The position numbers and the translations under genes were made by a program. Positions 17,410 through 30,200 of a DNA stretch of 64,000 nucleotides are shown one piece after another. How positions within the stretch are numbered: position 1 is the stretch's first letter; every line of letters starts with the position of its first letter. The notes below the pieces were generated by a model, which was not told the DNA's origin, ran no database searches, and saw only the letters and a list, made by a program, of their open reading frames with translations. Source of the stretch: Streptomyces lydicus (GTDB lineage Bacteria > Actinomycetota > Actinomycetes > Streptomycetales > Streptomycetaceae); NCBI RefSeq assembly GCF_000717345.1, contig NZ_JNZA01000005.1:180310-244309 (forward strand). Direction: 5' to 3'.

Positions 17410-18570
17410 TCAGCCCGGTACGGCGACCGCCTCACGGTCGGTCACCGAGAACTCGCACCGGTCCACGGTCCAGGCCGCGGCCCGGTCGCTCAGCGACAGA
17501 CCGAGACCCGGCCGGTCCGGTACGCGCATCCGGCCCCCGCTCAGCTCCAGCCGCTCGTTGAACAGCGGCTCCAGCCACTCGAAGTGCTCGACCCAGGCGG
17601 TCCTGGGGTAGGCCGCGGCCAGATGGAGATGGACCTCCATCGCGAAGTGCGGCGCGAGGCTCAGCGCCTTGTGGTCGGCGAGCGCCATCACCCGCAGGAA
17701 GGGCGTGATGCCGCCGACCCGGGGCGCGTCCGGCTGGACGAAGTCGGCGGCGCCCGCGTCGATCAGCCGGGTGTGCTCCTCGGCGCTGGTGAGCATCTCG
17801 CCGGTGGCCACGGGGGTGTCCAACGAGGCCGCGAGCGCGGCGTGACCCTCGGCGTCATGGGCGTCCAACGGCTCCTCGATCCAGGTCAGCCGGAACTGCT
17901 CCAGGGTCCGCCCGAAGCGCTGGGCGGTGGCCCGGTCCCACTGCTGGTTGGCGTCCACCATGAGCGCGGTGTCCGCGCCGAGGTGCTCGCGGACCGCCTG
18001 GACGCGCCGCAGGTCGGCCGTCGTGTCGGGCTGCCCCACCTTGATCTTGATACCGCCGATGCCGCGCGCCAGAGCCGCGTCGGCGTTGTCCAGCACCTGC
18101 TCGATCGGCGCGGAGAGGAAGCCGCCGGAGGTGTTGTAGCAGGGCACGGCCGAGCGGTGGGCGCCGAGGAGCTTGGCCAGCGGCAGGCCGGCGCGGCGCG
18201 CCTTGAGGTCCCACAGCGCGATGTCGAATGCGGCGATCGCCTGCACGGCCAGTCCGCTGCGGCCCATCGACGCGCCGGCCCAGAGCAGTTTCTGCCAGAG
18301 CCGGCCGATGTCGCTGGGGTCCTCGCCGAGCAGTTCGGGGGCCGTCTCGCGGGCGTGGGCGTAGAGGCCGGGACCGCCCGCCCGCTTGGCGTACCCGAAG
18401 CCGAGTCCCTCGTACCCGGCGTCGGTGACGATCCGCGCGAAGACCAACGCGACCTCGGTGAGCGGCTTCTGACGTCCGGTCAGCACCTTGGCGTCACTGA
18501 TCGGCGCGGTCAGCGGGAGGCGGACGAAGGAGAGATGGACAGCGGCGATGCGGTCAGTGGTGAGGGCCAT
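17410..18570 (-). CDS. Mandelate racemase/enolase-family sugar-acid dehydratase
   Basis: A 386-aa enolase-superfamily enzyme. The KxK base motif (GGIKIKVG), the metal ligands in MVDANQQW, WIEEPLD and VATGEMLT, then FVQPDAPRVGG and the His of LAPHFAMEVHLHL are all in the mandelate racemase order. The APHFAMEVH stretch and overall pattern resemble L-talarate/galactarate dehydratases, so dehydration of an aldaric acid is likely. No sugar-acid transporter is adjacent. It ends facing the hypothetical gene at 16917. Substrate assignment is tentative. Confidence 0.83.
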   Translation of the reverse strand: MALTTDRIAAVHLSFVRLPLTAPISDAKVLTGRQKPLTEVALVFARIVTDAGYEGLGFGYAKRAGGPGLYAHARETAPELLGEDPSDIGRLWQKLLWAGASMGRSGLAVQAIAAFDIALWDLKARRAGLPLAKLLGAHRSAVPCYNTSGGFLSAPIEQVLDNADAALARGIGGIKIKVGQPDTTADLRRVQAVREHLGADTALMVDANQQWDRATAQRFGRTLEQFRLTWIEEPLDAHDAEGHAALAASLDTPVATGEMLTSAEEHTRLIDAGAADFVQPDAPRVGGITPFLRVMALADHKALSLAPHFAMEVHLHLAAAYPRTAWVEHFEWLEPLFNERLELSGGRMRVPDRPGLGLSLSDRAAAWTVDRCEFSVTDREAVAVPG

Positions 18571-18678
18571 GGGGCTCAGGGTGGTCCGGCGGCCACCCCC
18601 TGGTCAAGAGTCCGAACGATGTTCATGTACGCGAACTCCGCGGGGCGGGTGGGCCGGTGCCGTCGGCCGCGCACAACG

Positions 18679-18716
18679 GGCCGGGGCCCCGCACCTGTCG
18701 GTGCGGGGCCCCGGCC
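18679..18716. terminator. Strong terminator downstream of PEPCK
   Basis: A perfect 17-bp GC-rich inverted repeat (18679-18695 / 18700-18716) with a TGTC loop lies 22 bp past the PEPCK stop codon on the - strand. Confidence 0.8.
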
Positions 18717-18738
18717 GTCGGTGAGGCTGCGGCGGCGG

Positions 18739-20577
18739 TCAGCCGAGCCGCTCGACCAGCGCGCGGTACTCGTCCCACAGCTCCTTCGGCGTGTGGTCAC
18801 CGAAGGTGTTCAGGTGCTCCGGCACCAGCGCGGCCTCCTCGCGCCAGACCTCCTTGTCGACCGTCAGGAGGAAGTCGAGGTCGGAGTCGGCCAGTTCGAG
18901 GCCCTTGGTGTCCAGGGCCTCCTTGGTCGGCAGGATGCCGATCGGCGTCTCGACGCCTTCGGCGCGGCCGTCGAGCCGGTCGACGATCCACTTCAGCACG
19001 CGGGAGTTCTCGCCGAAGCCGGGCCAGACGAACTTGCCCGCGTCGTTCTTGCGGAACCAGTTGACGTAGTAGATCTTCGGGAGCTTCGCCTGGTCCTTGC
19101 CCTTGGCGACGTCGACCCAGTGGCCCATGTAGTCGCCCATGTTGTAGCCGCAGAACGGCAGCATGGCGAACGGGTCGCGGCGCAGCTCGCCGACCTTGCC
19201 CTCGGCGGCGGCGGTCTTCTCGGAGGCCACGTTCGCACCGAGGAAGACGCCGTGGTTCCAGTCGAAGGACTCGGTCACCAGCGGCACGGCCGAGGCGCGG
19301 CGGCCGCCGAAGAGGATCGCCGAGATCGGCACGCCCTTGGGGTCCTCCCACTCGGGCGCGATGATCGGGCACTGCGAAGCGGGCGTGGTGAAGCGGGCGT
19401 TGGGGTGGGCGGCCGGGACGCCGGACTCGGGCGTCCAGTCGTTGCCCTTCCAGTCGGTGAGGTGGGCCGGGGTCTCCTCCGTCATGCCCTCCCACCAGAC
19501 GTCGTTGTCGTCGGTGAGCGCGACGTTGGTGAAGACGGAGTTGCCCCACAGCGTCTTCATGGCGTTGGCGTTGGTGTGCTCGCCGGTGCCGGGCGCGACG
19601 CCGAAGAAGCCGGCCTCGGGGTTGATCGCGTAGAGGCGGCCGTCCTCGCCGAACCGCATCCAGGCGATGTCGTCACCGATCGTCTCGACCGTCCAGCCGG
19701 AGATCGTGGGCTCCAGCATGGCGAGGTTGGTCTTGCCGCACGCGGACGGGAAGGCCGCGGCCACGTACTTGGACTCGCCCTGCGGCGGCGTCAGCTTGAG
19801 GATCAGCATGTGCTCGGCGAGCCAGCCCTCGTCGCGTGCCATGACGGAGGCGATGCGCAGCGCGTAGCACTTCTTGCCCAGCAGGGCGTTGCCGCCGTAG
19901 CCGGAGCCGTACGACCAGATCTCGCGCGACTCGGGGAAGTGCGAGATGTACTTGGTGGAGTTGCACGGCCACGGAACGTCGGCCTCACCCTCGGCCAGCG
20001 GGGCGCCCAGGGTGTGCACGGCCTTCACGAAGAAGCCGTCCTCGCCCAGCTCGTCCAGGACGGCCTGGCCCATGCGCGTCATGGTGCGCATCGAGACCGC
20101 GACGTAGGCGGAGTCGGTGATCTCCACGCCGAGAGCGGACAGCGGGGAGCCGAGCGGGCCCATGCAGAACGGGACGACGTACATCGTCCGGCCCTTCATC
20201 GACCCGCGGAAGATGCCGCCGGCACCGTTCGCGCCGGTGAAGATCTCGCGCATCTCCGCCGGGGCCTTCCAGTGGTTGGTCGGCCCGGCGTCCTCCTCCT
20301 TCTCGGAGCAGATGAAGGTGCGGTCCTCGACACGGGCCACGTCCGACGGGTCGGAGGCGGCGTAGTACGAGTTGGGGCGCTTGATCGGGTCGAGCTTCTT
20401 GAAGGTGCCCTTGTCGACGAGCTCCTCACACAGCCGCTCGTACTCCGCCTCCGAGCCGTCACACCAGACGACCCGGTCGGGCTGGGTGAGCGCTGCGATC
20501 TCGTCGACCCAGGAGACGAGTTCCTGGTGACGGGTCGGGAGGGGCTGGGAAGAGGGAGCCGCGTTGTCGCGCGCCAC
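18739..20577 (-). CDS. pckG: Phosphoenolpyruvate carboxykinase (GTP)
   Basis: A 612-aa GTP-dependent PEPCK, full length for the family. It converts oxaloacetate plus GTP to phosphoenolpyruvate, CO2 and GDP, the entry to gluconeogenesis. The P-loop/PEPCK signature [13 protein letters not shown] is clear. Other conserved stretches are [43 protein letters not shown] (read in part) and [10 protein letters not shown]. The Cys in SACGKT is the hyper-reactive family cysteine. ATG start with CTAGGAGCAATC upstream. Monocistronic, with a 17-bp terminator after it. Confidence 0.96.
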   Translation of the reverse strand: MARDNAAPSSQPLPTRHQELVSWVDEIAALTQPDRVVWCDGSEAEYERLCEELVDKGTFKKLDPIKRPNSYYAASDPSDVARVEDRTFICSEKEEDAGPTNHWKAPAEMREIFTGANGAGGIFRGSMKGRTMYVVPFCMGPLGSPLSALGVEITDSAYVAVSMRTMTRMGQAVLDELGEDGFFVKAVHTLGAPLAEGEADVPWPCNSTKYISHFPESREIWSYGSGYGGNALLGKKCYALRIASVMARDEGWLAEHMLILKLTPPQGESKYVAAAFPSACGKTNLAMLEPTISGWTVETIGDDIAWMRFGEDGRLYAINPEAGFFGVAPGTGEHTNANAMKTLWGNSVFTNVALTDDNDVWWEGMTEETPAHLTDWKGNDWTPESGVPAAHPNARFTTPASQCPIIAPEWEDPKGVPISAILFGGRRASAVPLVTESFDWNHGVFLGANVASEKTAAAEGKVGELRRDPFAMLPFCGYNMGDYMGHWVDVAKGKDQAKLPKIYYVNWFRKNDAGKFVWPGFGENSRVLKWIVDRLDGRAEGVETPIGILPTKEALDTKGLELADSDLDFLLTVDKEVWREEAALVPEHLNTFGDHTPKELWDEYRALVERLG

Positions 20578-20786
20578 GATTGCTCCTAGATGAGGGTGTG
20601 GACGGATATATGCCCGGTGTGCCGGGAAAATCCGCTTCTTTTAGTTGTTGCCCCTTGGGGGCCGCGACCCGGATGCTTCGTGACCGCTCATCCGGTGCCG
20701 TCCGCACTCATTTGATCATCCGACCCGAATACCGTTCTGTCCAGAGGGCGCCTTCGTGACCGTCACCACTCGTGGACGAATCGGTA

Positions 20787-20804
20787 ACCTACGGTTGCGT
20801 AGGT
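20787..20804. promoter_or_regulatory. Operator-like dyad before hemolysin III gene
   Basis: ACCTACG-GTTG-CGTAGGT is a perfect 7-bp inverted repeat ending 11 bp before the ATG at 20816. TAGCAT (20804-20809) directly after it is a -10-like hexamer, so the transcript would be very short-leadered. A TetR-type binding site is plausible; the regulator is not identified. Confidence 0.45.
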
Positions 20805-20815
20805 AGCATTGCGCC

Positions 20816-21532
20816 ATGACTTCCGCGCCCGACGCCGCCGAGAGCAAGCCCTCTTCCGCGCCGCCCGCGATCACGACGGTCGCCGCCGCTGCCGCGCCCC
20901 TCAAGCCGAAACTCCGCGGCTGGCTGCACGCCGGGATGTTCCCCGCCGTACTGCTGTCCGGCGTCATCCTCACCGCACTCGCCGACAGCCCCCGCGGCCG
21001 CCTGGCCTGCGCCATCTACACGCTGAGCGCCTGCCTGCTGTTCGGCGTCAGCGCGCTGTACCACCGCGGCAACTGGGGCCCGCGCGCCGACGGCGTGCTG
21101 CGCCGGCTCGACCACGCCAACATCTTCCTGATCATCGCCGGCACCTACACCCCGCTGACGATGCTGCTGGTGCCGGGCTCGCGCGGCCAGACGCTGCTCT
21201 GGGCGGTCTGGGCGGCCGCGCTGGCAGGCATCGCCTTCCGCGTCTTCTGGGTCGGTGCCCCGCGCTGGCTCTACACGCCCTGCTACATCGCCATGGGCTG
21301 GGCCGCCGTCTTCTTCCTGCCCGACTTCCTGCGCTCCGGCGGGGTCGCCGTCCTCGTCCTCGTCATCGTCGGCGGCCTGCTCTACAGCGCCGGCGGCATC
21401 ATCTACGGCCTCAAGCGCCCCAACCCCTCGCCCCGTTGGTTCGGCTTCCACGAGGTCTTCCACTCCCTCACCCTGGCCGCCTTCGCCGTCCACTACGTCG
21501 GCATCTCGCTGGTGGCCTACAGCCACGCCTGA
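20816..21532 (+). CDS. Hemolysin III family (TrhA/PAQR-type) membrane protein
   Basis: A 238-aa seven-helix membrane protein of the hemolysin III/TrhA (PAQR-like) family. Family motifs: SALYHRGNW after the second helix, RLDHANIFLIIAGTYTP in the third, and HEVFHSLTLAAFAVHY near the end. The conserved Ser, Asp and His residues of these motifs form the predicted metal site. TrhA members influence membrane energetics and lipid homeostasis rather than haemolysis. An Ala-rich N-terminal extension of about 40 residues precedes the first helix. The promoter carries a perfect 7-bp dyad. Confidence 0.88.
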   Translation: MTSAPDAAESKPSSAPPAITTVAAAAAPLKPKLRGWLHAGMFPAVLLSGVILTALADSPRGRLACAIYTLSACLLFGVSALYHRGNWGPRADGVLRRLDHANIFLIIAGTYTPLTMLLVPGSRGQTLLWAVWAAALAGIAFRVFWVGAPRWLYTPCYIAMGWAAVFFLPDFLRSGGVAVLVLVIVGGLLYSAGGIIYGLKRPNPSPRWFGFHEVFHSLTLAAFAVHYVGISLVAYSHA

Positions 21533-21719
21533 GCCACCACGGCAGCGGCGCGGGCGGCGCTCACCGTCCGCAACCTCCCCACACCCCAGGGTGACACGCG
21601 CGACCGACAGTCAGGACTTCGTCAAGGTTCGTTCAGGGGGCGGCAAGGGCGGTGCGCCGGCGCTCGCCGGCCGTTCGCGGCCGTGCCCCTGGGACGTCCG
21701 ATGCCGGACAATGCTGCCC

Positions 21720-22355
21720 ATGGTCTCCGCACGTACGACTCCCCCCGCCGTGGCCGGGCCGGCCAGGCCCGGGCTGCGGGAGCGGAAGAAGCTCCAGACC
21801 CGGCGGGCGATCCGGCGGGCCGCCTACCGGCTCTTCGAGGAGCAGGGGTACGACGCCACCCCCGTCGATCAGATCGCCGAGGCCGCCGAGGTCTCGCCGA
21901 GCACCGTCTTCCGCTACTTCCCCACCAAGGAAGACATCGTGCTCACCGACGCGTACCACGCGGTGCTGGAGGCCGGCATCAGGGCCCGCCCCGCGGACGA
22001 GCCGCCCGTCGAGTCGATCCGGCAGGCCACCGTCGCGGCGCTCGGCACGGTCGACCCGGAGGACCGCGGGGAACTCCTCCAGCACATCCGGCTGATCCCT
22101 GAGGTGCCCGCGATCCGGGGCCGCACGGCAGAGCACACCGCACGGGACGCCGCCATGATCAGCGCGGTGCTGGCCGAGCGCTCCGGCCGGCCCGCCGACG
22201 ACCTGGAGCTGCGGGTCGTCAGCAGTGCCGTGCTGGCCGCCCTCCAGGAGGCGATGCTGAGCTGGGCGGAGCAGGGCCGGCCCGGCGACCTGGACGGGCT
22301 GGCCGAGCTGATCCACCGGACGATGGAGGTCCTGGCGCGGGGGCTCACGCTCTGA
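21720..22355 (+). CDS. TetR-family transcriptional regulator
   Basis: A 211-aa TetR-type protein. The N-terminal helix-turn-helix (about residues 15-60) reads RKKLQTRRAIRRAAYRLFEE ... EAAEVSPSTVFRYFPTKEDI, strongly typical. The C-terminal all-helical domain is a TetR ligand pocket of unknown specificity. The GACAAT hexamer at 21707-21712 lies in -10 position relative to the ATG at 21720, so the mRNA could be leaderless; an ATG 9 bp upstream is an alternative. It overlaps the convergent amidase gene by 11 bp. Confidence 0.86.
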   Translation: MVSARTTPPAVAGPARPGLRERKKLQTRRAIRRAAYRLFEEQGYDATPVDQIAEAAEVSPSTVFRYFPTKEDIVLTDAYHAVLEAGIRARPADEPPVESIRQATVAALGTVDPEDRGELLQHIRLIPEVPAIRGRTAEHTARDAAMISAVLAERSGRPADDLELRVVSSAVLAALQEAMLSWAEQGRPGDLDGLAELIHRTMEVLARGLTL

Positions 22356-23691
22356 CGCTCAGCGGCCGTCCGCGCCCCGCGCCGTTCAGCGCGTCCTCGA
22401 CGCCCGCCGCGGCCGCGAGCAGCGCCTCGTCCGCACCGAGGCCGCCGACCAGCTGGAGGCCCAGCGGCAGCCCGTCGGCGGCGCGGCCGGCGGGCAGACT
22501 CAGCGACGGCAGACCGGCGTTGCTCCAGGGAAGACACATGATCGACGTCCCGGTGGTGCTGAGGTCCGCGGGCGCCGGGCCCGTCGCCGACGGGGCGATC
22601 CAGAGGTCGACACCGACCGCGGCGCCGGCCGCGGCGAGCCGCTCGCGGAACGCGGCGCGGCGCGTCCGGGCCGCCTCGTAGGCGGCGTCCCCGATCTTCT
22701 GCCCCTCCTGGACGGCCGCCGTGGTCTGCTCGCGGTAGCGGTCACCGAAGCGGGCGAACCAGTCGGCGTGGGCCCGCGCGACCTCGTAGCGGTTCATCGT
22801 GAAGAGCTGGTCGACGACCTGCGCGAAGTCGTCCATCACCGGGACCTCGCGCACCGGGTAGCCGGCCTGCCGCAGCAGCTCCCGCTGTTCCCCGAAGGCA
22901 CGCAGGGCCTCCGCGCCGGCGCGCTCCAGATAGGGCCCGACGGGGACGCCCAGCACCGGGCGGCCCGCCCCGGCGGCCGGCCGCGGCGCGCGCCATCCGT
23001 CGAGCAGCACCGACGCGGCCAGCGCGACGCCCGCCACGTCCGTGGCGTAGCACCCCAGGGTGTCGAAGCCGGCGGCGTTGGGGATCACCCCGTCGACCGG
23101 AATCCGCCCGTAGGTCGGCTTGAACCCGACCACGCCGCAGTACGCGGCCGGACGGATCATCGAGCCGACGGTCTGCGTCCCGATGGCCAGCGGCACCATG
23201 CCCGCGGCGACCGCGGCCGCCGAGCCGCTGCTCGAACCCCCGGGCGTGTGCGACAGGTTGTGCGGATTGCGGGTCGGTCCGGGCGCGGTGACCGCGAACT
23301 CCGCGGTCACGGTCTTGCCCGCGATCAGCGCGCCGGCCGCCACCAGCCGGTCGACGACGGTGGCCTGCGCACCGCCCAGCACCTCCGGAGGCAGCGCCGA
23401 GCCCGCGCGGGTGGGCAGCCCATCCACGTGCACGATGTCCTTGACGCCGACGGGGATGCCGTGGAGGGCGGGCCGGGCGGCGGGGTCCGGCGGGGCCCCG
23501 GCCGCACACCGCCGTGCCGCCTCCACCAGGCGGGCACGGCGGCCGGGCTCGGGCACGAAGGCCCGGACCTGCGGGTCGACGGTGTCGATGCGGTCGCACG
23601 AGCGGAGCGCCGCGGCGACGGGGTCGTCGGTGCCGTCCCGTAGCGCCGCGGCCTCCTGGACCAGGGATCGGTGCCCGAGCAAGGTCGTCAT
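22345..23691 (-). CDS. Amidase signature family enzyme
   Basis: A 448-aa amidase-signature hydrolase. The Ser-cisSer-Lys triad is visible: Lys in IPVGVKDIVHVDG, cis-Ser in GGSSSGSAAAVAAG and nucleophile Ser in IGTQTVGSMIRPA. The family includes GatA, acetamidases and peptide amidases. No GatB or GatC is nearby and the length is short for GatA, so this is a stand-alone amidase, probably cytosolic because no signal peptide is present. It is convergent with the TetR gene. Substrate unknown. Confidence 0.88.
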   Translation of the reverse strand: MTTLLGHRSLVQEAAALRDGTDDPVAAALRSCDRIDTVDPQVRAFVPEPGRRARLVEAARRCAAGAPPDPAARPALHGIPVGVKDIVHVDGLPTRAGSALPPEVLGGAQATVVDRLVAAGALIAGKTVTAEFAVTAPGPTRNPHNLSHTPGGSSSGSAAAVAAGMVPLAIGTQTVGSMIRPAAYCGVVGFKPTYGRIPVDGVIPNAAGFDTLGCYATDVAGVALAASVLLDGWRAPRPAAGAGRPVLGVPVGPYLERAGAEALRAFGEQRELLRQAGYPVREVPVMDDFAQVVDQLFTMNRYEVARAHADWFARFGDRYREQTTAAVQEGQKIGDAAYEAARTRRAAFRERLAAAGAAVGVDLWIAPSATGPAPADLSTTGTSIMCLPWSNAGLPSLSLPAGRAADGLPLGLQLVGGLGADEALLAAAAGVEDALNGAGRGRPLSVRA

Positions 23692-23778
23692 TTCGGCAGG
23701 CTACAACCGGACGCTGACAATGGCCGGTTGGTGCTCTCCGGACCGCTACGGGCGCCCGGGTCCGGCGGGGGCGGCGCC

Positions 23779-24783
23779 TCACAACTCCACGACGACCGCG
23801 CCCAGATGACGCCCTTCGGTCAGCTCCCGCAGGGCCCGCGGTGCCTGCTCGATGCCCTGGAGCCGGGCGTGCGGGAACGTGAGGGTGCCGTCGCGCAGCC
23901 CCTCGGCGAACATCCGGTGCCACTCGGGGATCAGGTCCAGGTGGTCGTACAGGGCGACGCCCCGCAGGGTGATGCCGCGGGAGAGCAGCGAGAGGGTGTC
24001 GATCTCGGTGGTGGACCGCCCGCCCGGGGAGAGCTGGGTGGCCAGGGCGCCCACGACGGCCAGCCGGGCGCCCCGGTTGGCGACGGCGAGGGCGGCCGTC
24101 AGCTGCTCGCCGCCCACGTTGTCGAACAGCGCGTCGATACCCTCCGGGGCGGCCTTGCGCAGTTGCTCCTCGATCGGCCCGGCGCCGCGGAGCACCACCG
24201 CGTCATAGCCGAGTTCCCCGATCAGCCGGTCGGCCTTCTGCCGGGAGCCGGTGCTGCCGATGACCCGGGTGGCGCCGTAGCGGCGGGCGATCTGACCCGC
24301 CAGCGAACCCACGCCGCCCGCCGCCCCGGTGACGAACACCGTGTCCCCCGGGCGGACTTCGGCACCCCGGGCGACGCCCATCAGGGCGGTGGGGCCCTGG
24401 GAGAGGTAGGCGGCCGGGTCGGGCATCAGGGCCGGGTCGAGGCGGTGCGCCTCCGCGGCGTCGAGCAGCGCGTACTCCCGCCAGCCGAGCCGGTGCTCCA
24501 CCAGGTCGCCGGGGCTGAGGTCGGTGCCCGGGGCGGCGACCACCTCGCCGACGGCGGAGCCGTGCAGCGGCGCGCCGATCCCGTAGGCGGGCATCGGTAC
24601 GTCGCTGTGCTCGTCCATCAGGGTGCGCATGACGGCGGCGACGCCCATGTGGGTGTTGCGGACCAGCACCTGGCCGGGCGCGGGTTCGGGGACCGGTACG
24701 GTCACGACCTCGAAGAGGTCATCGGTGACCGGCCCCTGGGGGCGGGCGGTCAGGCGGACTTCGCGGTGTGTGCGATGCGTCAT
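23779..24783 (-). CDS. NADPH-dependent MDR-family reductase (CurA-like)
   Basis: A 334-aa zinc-independent medium-chain dehydrogenase/reductase. The nucleotide-binding motif is VFVTGAAGGVGSLAGQIARR. Other leukotriene-B4-dehydrogenase/CurA-like stretches are LVRNTHMGVAA, YLSQGPTALMGV, FDNVGGEQL and the end EGRHLGAVVVEL. Such enzymes reduce alpha,beta-unsaturated ketones using NADPH. No catalytic zinc cysteines are seen. Single gene between the amidase and a repeat-bearing gap. Confidence 0.85.
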   Translation of the reverse strand: MTHRTHREVRLTARPQGPVTDDLFEVVTVPVPEPAPGQVLVRNTHMGVAAVMRTLMDEHSDVPMPAYGIGAPLHGSAVGEVVAAPGTDLSPGDLVEHRLGWREYALLDAAEAHRLDPALMPDPAAYLSQGPTALMGVARGAEVRPGDTVFVTGAAGGVGSLAGQIARRYGATRVIGSTGSRQKADRLIGELGYDAVVLRGAGPIEEQLRKAAPEGIDALFDNVGGEQLTAALAVANRGARLAVVGALATQLSPGGRSTTEIDTLSLLSRGITLRGVALYDHLDLIPEWHRMFAEGLRDGTLTFPHARLQGIEQAPRALRELTEGRHLGAVVVEL

Positions 24784-24875
24784 GCCCCGAGGCTAGATCG
24801 GGACACACCGGGCTCGTTCAACCCGGTCTGTGGTCCTAGGACTTGGGCCTCAGGAGGGCGTACGCCAGGGGGGAG

Positions 24876-24958
24876 TACCGGGCGGGTGGAGCGCCGGGCA
24901 GGCGGAGAACCGGACGGGCGGAGTCCCGTACGGGCGGAGTCCCGTACGGGCGCCCCGC
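24876..24958. repeat. Short degenerate GC-rich tandem repeats
   Basis: The intergenic gap between the reductase and the DUF255 gene carries degenerate units around GGGCGGAGTCCCGTAC. Two adjacent copies at about 24915-24950 are exact, with weaker upstream copies (GGGCAGGCGGAGAACC). Possible slippage product; no coding function seen. Confidence 0.5.
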
Positions 24959-24974
24959 CCGGCCCGGCCGCGGC

Positions 24975-27020
<2,046 letters not shown>

Positions 27021-27131
27021 GTCTCCATCCTCTCCCAAGGAGGCGCGGCGGCGCGGGAGCGCGGGGAGTTATCCACAGGGCTGCCGGAAAGCGTGTGAAC
27101 GCGGAACACTGTGCGTACGGCGAAGATCACC

Positions 27132-27212
27132 GCCGGAGACCACCGGAGACCGCCGGAACCGATGGAACTGCCGGCACGCCGGAGACTGCTGGAACTGCTG
27201 GAACTGCTGGAG
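27132..27212 (+). repeat. Short tandem repeat leader of the STAND gene
   Basis: Degenerate 9-nt units occur in two blocks: CCGGAGACC-type at 27132-27160 and CTGCTGGAA-type at 27185-27212 (three in a row). They end at the ribosome-binding site of the gene starting at 27223. Purine/trinucleotide periodicity makes copy-number slippage likely. Confidence 0.55.
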
Positions 27213-27222
27213 GGGGAGGGGC

Positions 27223-30200
27223 ATGCCGGGCACACCGACTGTGCTGCGCGACAGCCACCGGGCGGAAGCCGAAGCACTGTTGACCAGGGCCGTGGAGGAG
27301 GAGGTGCGCCGCTCGGGGGGCCGGCTCGACCGGGAGGCGCTGGCCGGCCGGGCCCGGGGGGCGCTGGAGGAACTGGCCGGCAGCGCCTCGGAGGAGTACA
27401 CCGCGTACGTCCGCGCGCTGGACGAGGCGGCCGCCGGCCGGTCGTCGCTGGGCGGCCGGCTCTCGCGCAAGGAACTGGGCACCCCCGCGGTGGCGACGGC
27501 CGTGGCGGCGCTGGCGGCCTTCGGCACGGACCTCTCGTACGGCACCGGCGCGGGCCCGGCGCTGGCCGTGGGCGCCTCCGTGCTGGTGGCGGGCGCGACG
27601 GCCACGGTACTGAAGCTGACCGCGGGCCATTTCCCGGCCGCGCACCACGAGGCCGGCCGGCGCGGCCAGCCCGGCGGGGCGGAGCAGCTGCGGCTCCAGT
27701 GGCTGACGGCTCTGGAGGTGCGCGGCATCCGGCCGTTCCTCGACCAGCAGCGGATGCTGACGGCGGCGGCCCGCGGCAGCGGCCCGGCGGCGAGGTCTGT
27801 CGCGTCTGCCGCGTCGAAGACCGGGCGGGGGCCGCAGCTGCGCGGCGCCGACCGGAGTGCCGCGGCCCGCCAGCGGTCCGTACTGGAGCACTCGTTCACC
27901 CAACTCCCCAGCCCGGACGGCCTGTTCGCCGGGCGGCGGGCCGAGCTGACGCAGATCGCGCAGTGGGTGCACGCGGCCCGCGCCAGCACCGAGACCAAGC
28001 CGACGGTGGTGGTGCTGCACGGCGAGCCGGGCTCGGGGCGGACGGCTCTGGCGGTGCGGGCCACCCACCAGCTGCGCGACCAGTTCCGTGGCGCCTGTGT
28101 GGTGGATCTGCGCGGGGAGACGCCCGGTGAGGCGCCGCTGCCGACCAGAGACGCGCTGCTGCACCTGCTCAATCGCCTGGGCGCGCCGCGCGAGCAGCTG
28201 CTGTTCCGCGAGCGCCCCTCGCAGGAGCAGCACGTCAAGCGGCTCGGCGAGCTGTACCACCAGCATCTGACGGGCCTGCCGGTGACGGTGCTGCTGGACG
28301 ACGCCGCCGATCCGGAGCAGGTGCGCACCCTGGTGCCGGAGCGCTCCGACAGCCTCGTGCTGGTCACCTCCCGGACGCCGCTGGAGCTGCCCGCGGACCT
28401 GGAGGCGTGGGTGCATCAGCTGCCCGTCGGCCCGCTGGACCCGGCGGGCACCGAAGAGCTGCTGCGCGCCGCCGCGGACGACGAGGCGGCGGGCGAGGCG
28501 GTGCCGTACGACGCCCGGGCGATCGAGGAGATCTCCGCACAGTGCGCCGGGCTGCCGCTGGCGCTGCGGGTGGCGGGCTCCGCGCTCGGCCCGCGCAGCA
28601 CCGCCGCGCTGGCCGGGGACCTCGCGGCCCACGGGGCGCTGCCCCCGGTGGAGCGGGCGCTGGCGCTGCGCTACGCCGACCAGCCGGAGACTGCCCGGCG
28701 GCTGCTGCGCCGGCTGGCACTGGTGGGCCGGGCCAGCCTGGGCGCGGCGGCCGCGGCCGCCCTGCTGGGCGTCGAGAACGCGGAGGCCGAGCGGCAGCTC
28801 ACAGCGCTGGCCCGGGCCGGGCTGATCGAGCACGTCCGCGGCGAGCGCTACCGCATGCACGCACTGGTGCACCACTTCGCGCACGACCGGCTGATGGACG
28901 AGGAGGAGCCGGAGGAGCGCGGCGCGGCCCAGGAGCGGCTGATCCGCGGCTACGCGGAGCTGGCCGACTCCGTCATCCGGCTGGTCGACGGGCGCACGTC
29001 CACGCGCGCCGACCGCTTCGGCTCGCACGGCTTCACCTCGCTGGACGCGGCCCTGCAGTGGCTGGACGACGAGACCAGCTTCATCACCGCCGCGCTGCGC
29101 CACGCCGACCAGGGCGTGGACCGGGCGGCGGTCTCCCATCTGCTGGGCGCGCTGGCCGACTACTGCCTGCTGCGCGGGGACCTCTACCGCCTGGGCGAGC
29201 TGAACGAGCTGACCCGGGCCGTCGGCGAAGGGCTGCTGGTCCGCTCCGTGCAGTGGCGTACGGGTGTGGCGGCCCGGCAGCTCGGCGAGCTGGACAAGGC
29301 GCGCACGACCCTGTCGTCGGTGGTCGACCTCTACTTCGAGGCGCAGCATCCGGCGGGCGCCGCCCGTGCGCTGCGCGATCTGGGCATCACACTCCAGCAG
29401 CAGGGCAATCTGGCGGAGGCCGCGGCCAAGCTCCGCGAGGCGCTGGATCTTCAGTCGGGCCCCGACATGCACGGTGACCGGGCCTGGACGCTGCACGCCC
29501 TGGCGGCGGTGGAGCGGGACCGCGCCCAGCTCGCCGACGCGGTCGCCATGCTGCGCGAGGCGCTGGACCTGCACGGGGAGAGCGAGAGCATCCACGGCCA
29601 GGCGTGGGCGCACTTCCAGCTCGGCCAGGTGTATCTGCGGCTGGGCGAGGTGGCGCGGGCGGAGAGCGCCCTGCACGCGGCGCTGGAGCTGTACGGCCGT
29701 ACGCACGACGAGCGCGGTGCGGCCTGGGCGATGACCCAGCTGGCCCGGGCCCGGCTGGTGGACGGCGAACCGGGCCCGGCGGTCGACCGGCTGCGGCAGG
29801 CGCTGCCGCTGCACCATCAGCACGAGGACGCCCGGGGTGAGGCATGGACGATGTACTACCTGGGCCAGGCGCTGGAGGAGCGCGGCGAACACGACGCGGC
29901 GCTGCGGCAGCTGGAGCGTTCGCGGACGATGTTCAGCCGGATGCAGGACGGCTACGGCCTGGCGTGCGCCCGGCACCACTCCGGGCGGGTCACCCGTGAC
30001 ATGCGGGCGGAGCAGACCGGTTCGCTGCGCAACAGCGGCTTCGCCCGGCAGCTGCTGCAGGACGCCCGCAAGGACTTCCAGCGGATCGGGGTGCCCCACG
30101 GGGAGGCGTGGTCCTGTCTGGAGCTGCTGATCATCGACGCGGGCAACGGCCGGGCCGCGCAGGCGCTGGAGCTGGCCGACGAGGCGGCGCGGATATTCGC

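Noticed and set aside
17161..20589. A 1,142-codon open frame antisense to the dehydratase and PEPCK genes
   Set aside because: It has no family-like text and mirrors two recognised enzymes on the opposite strand.
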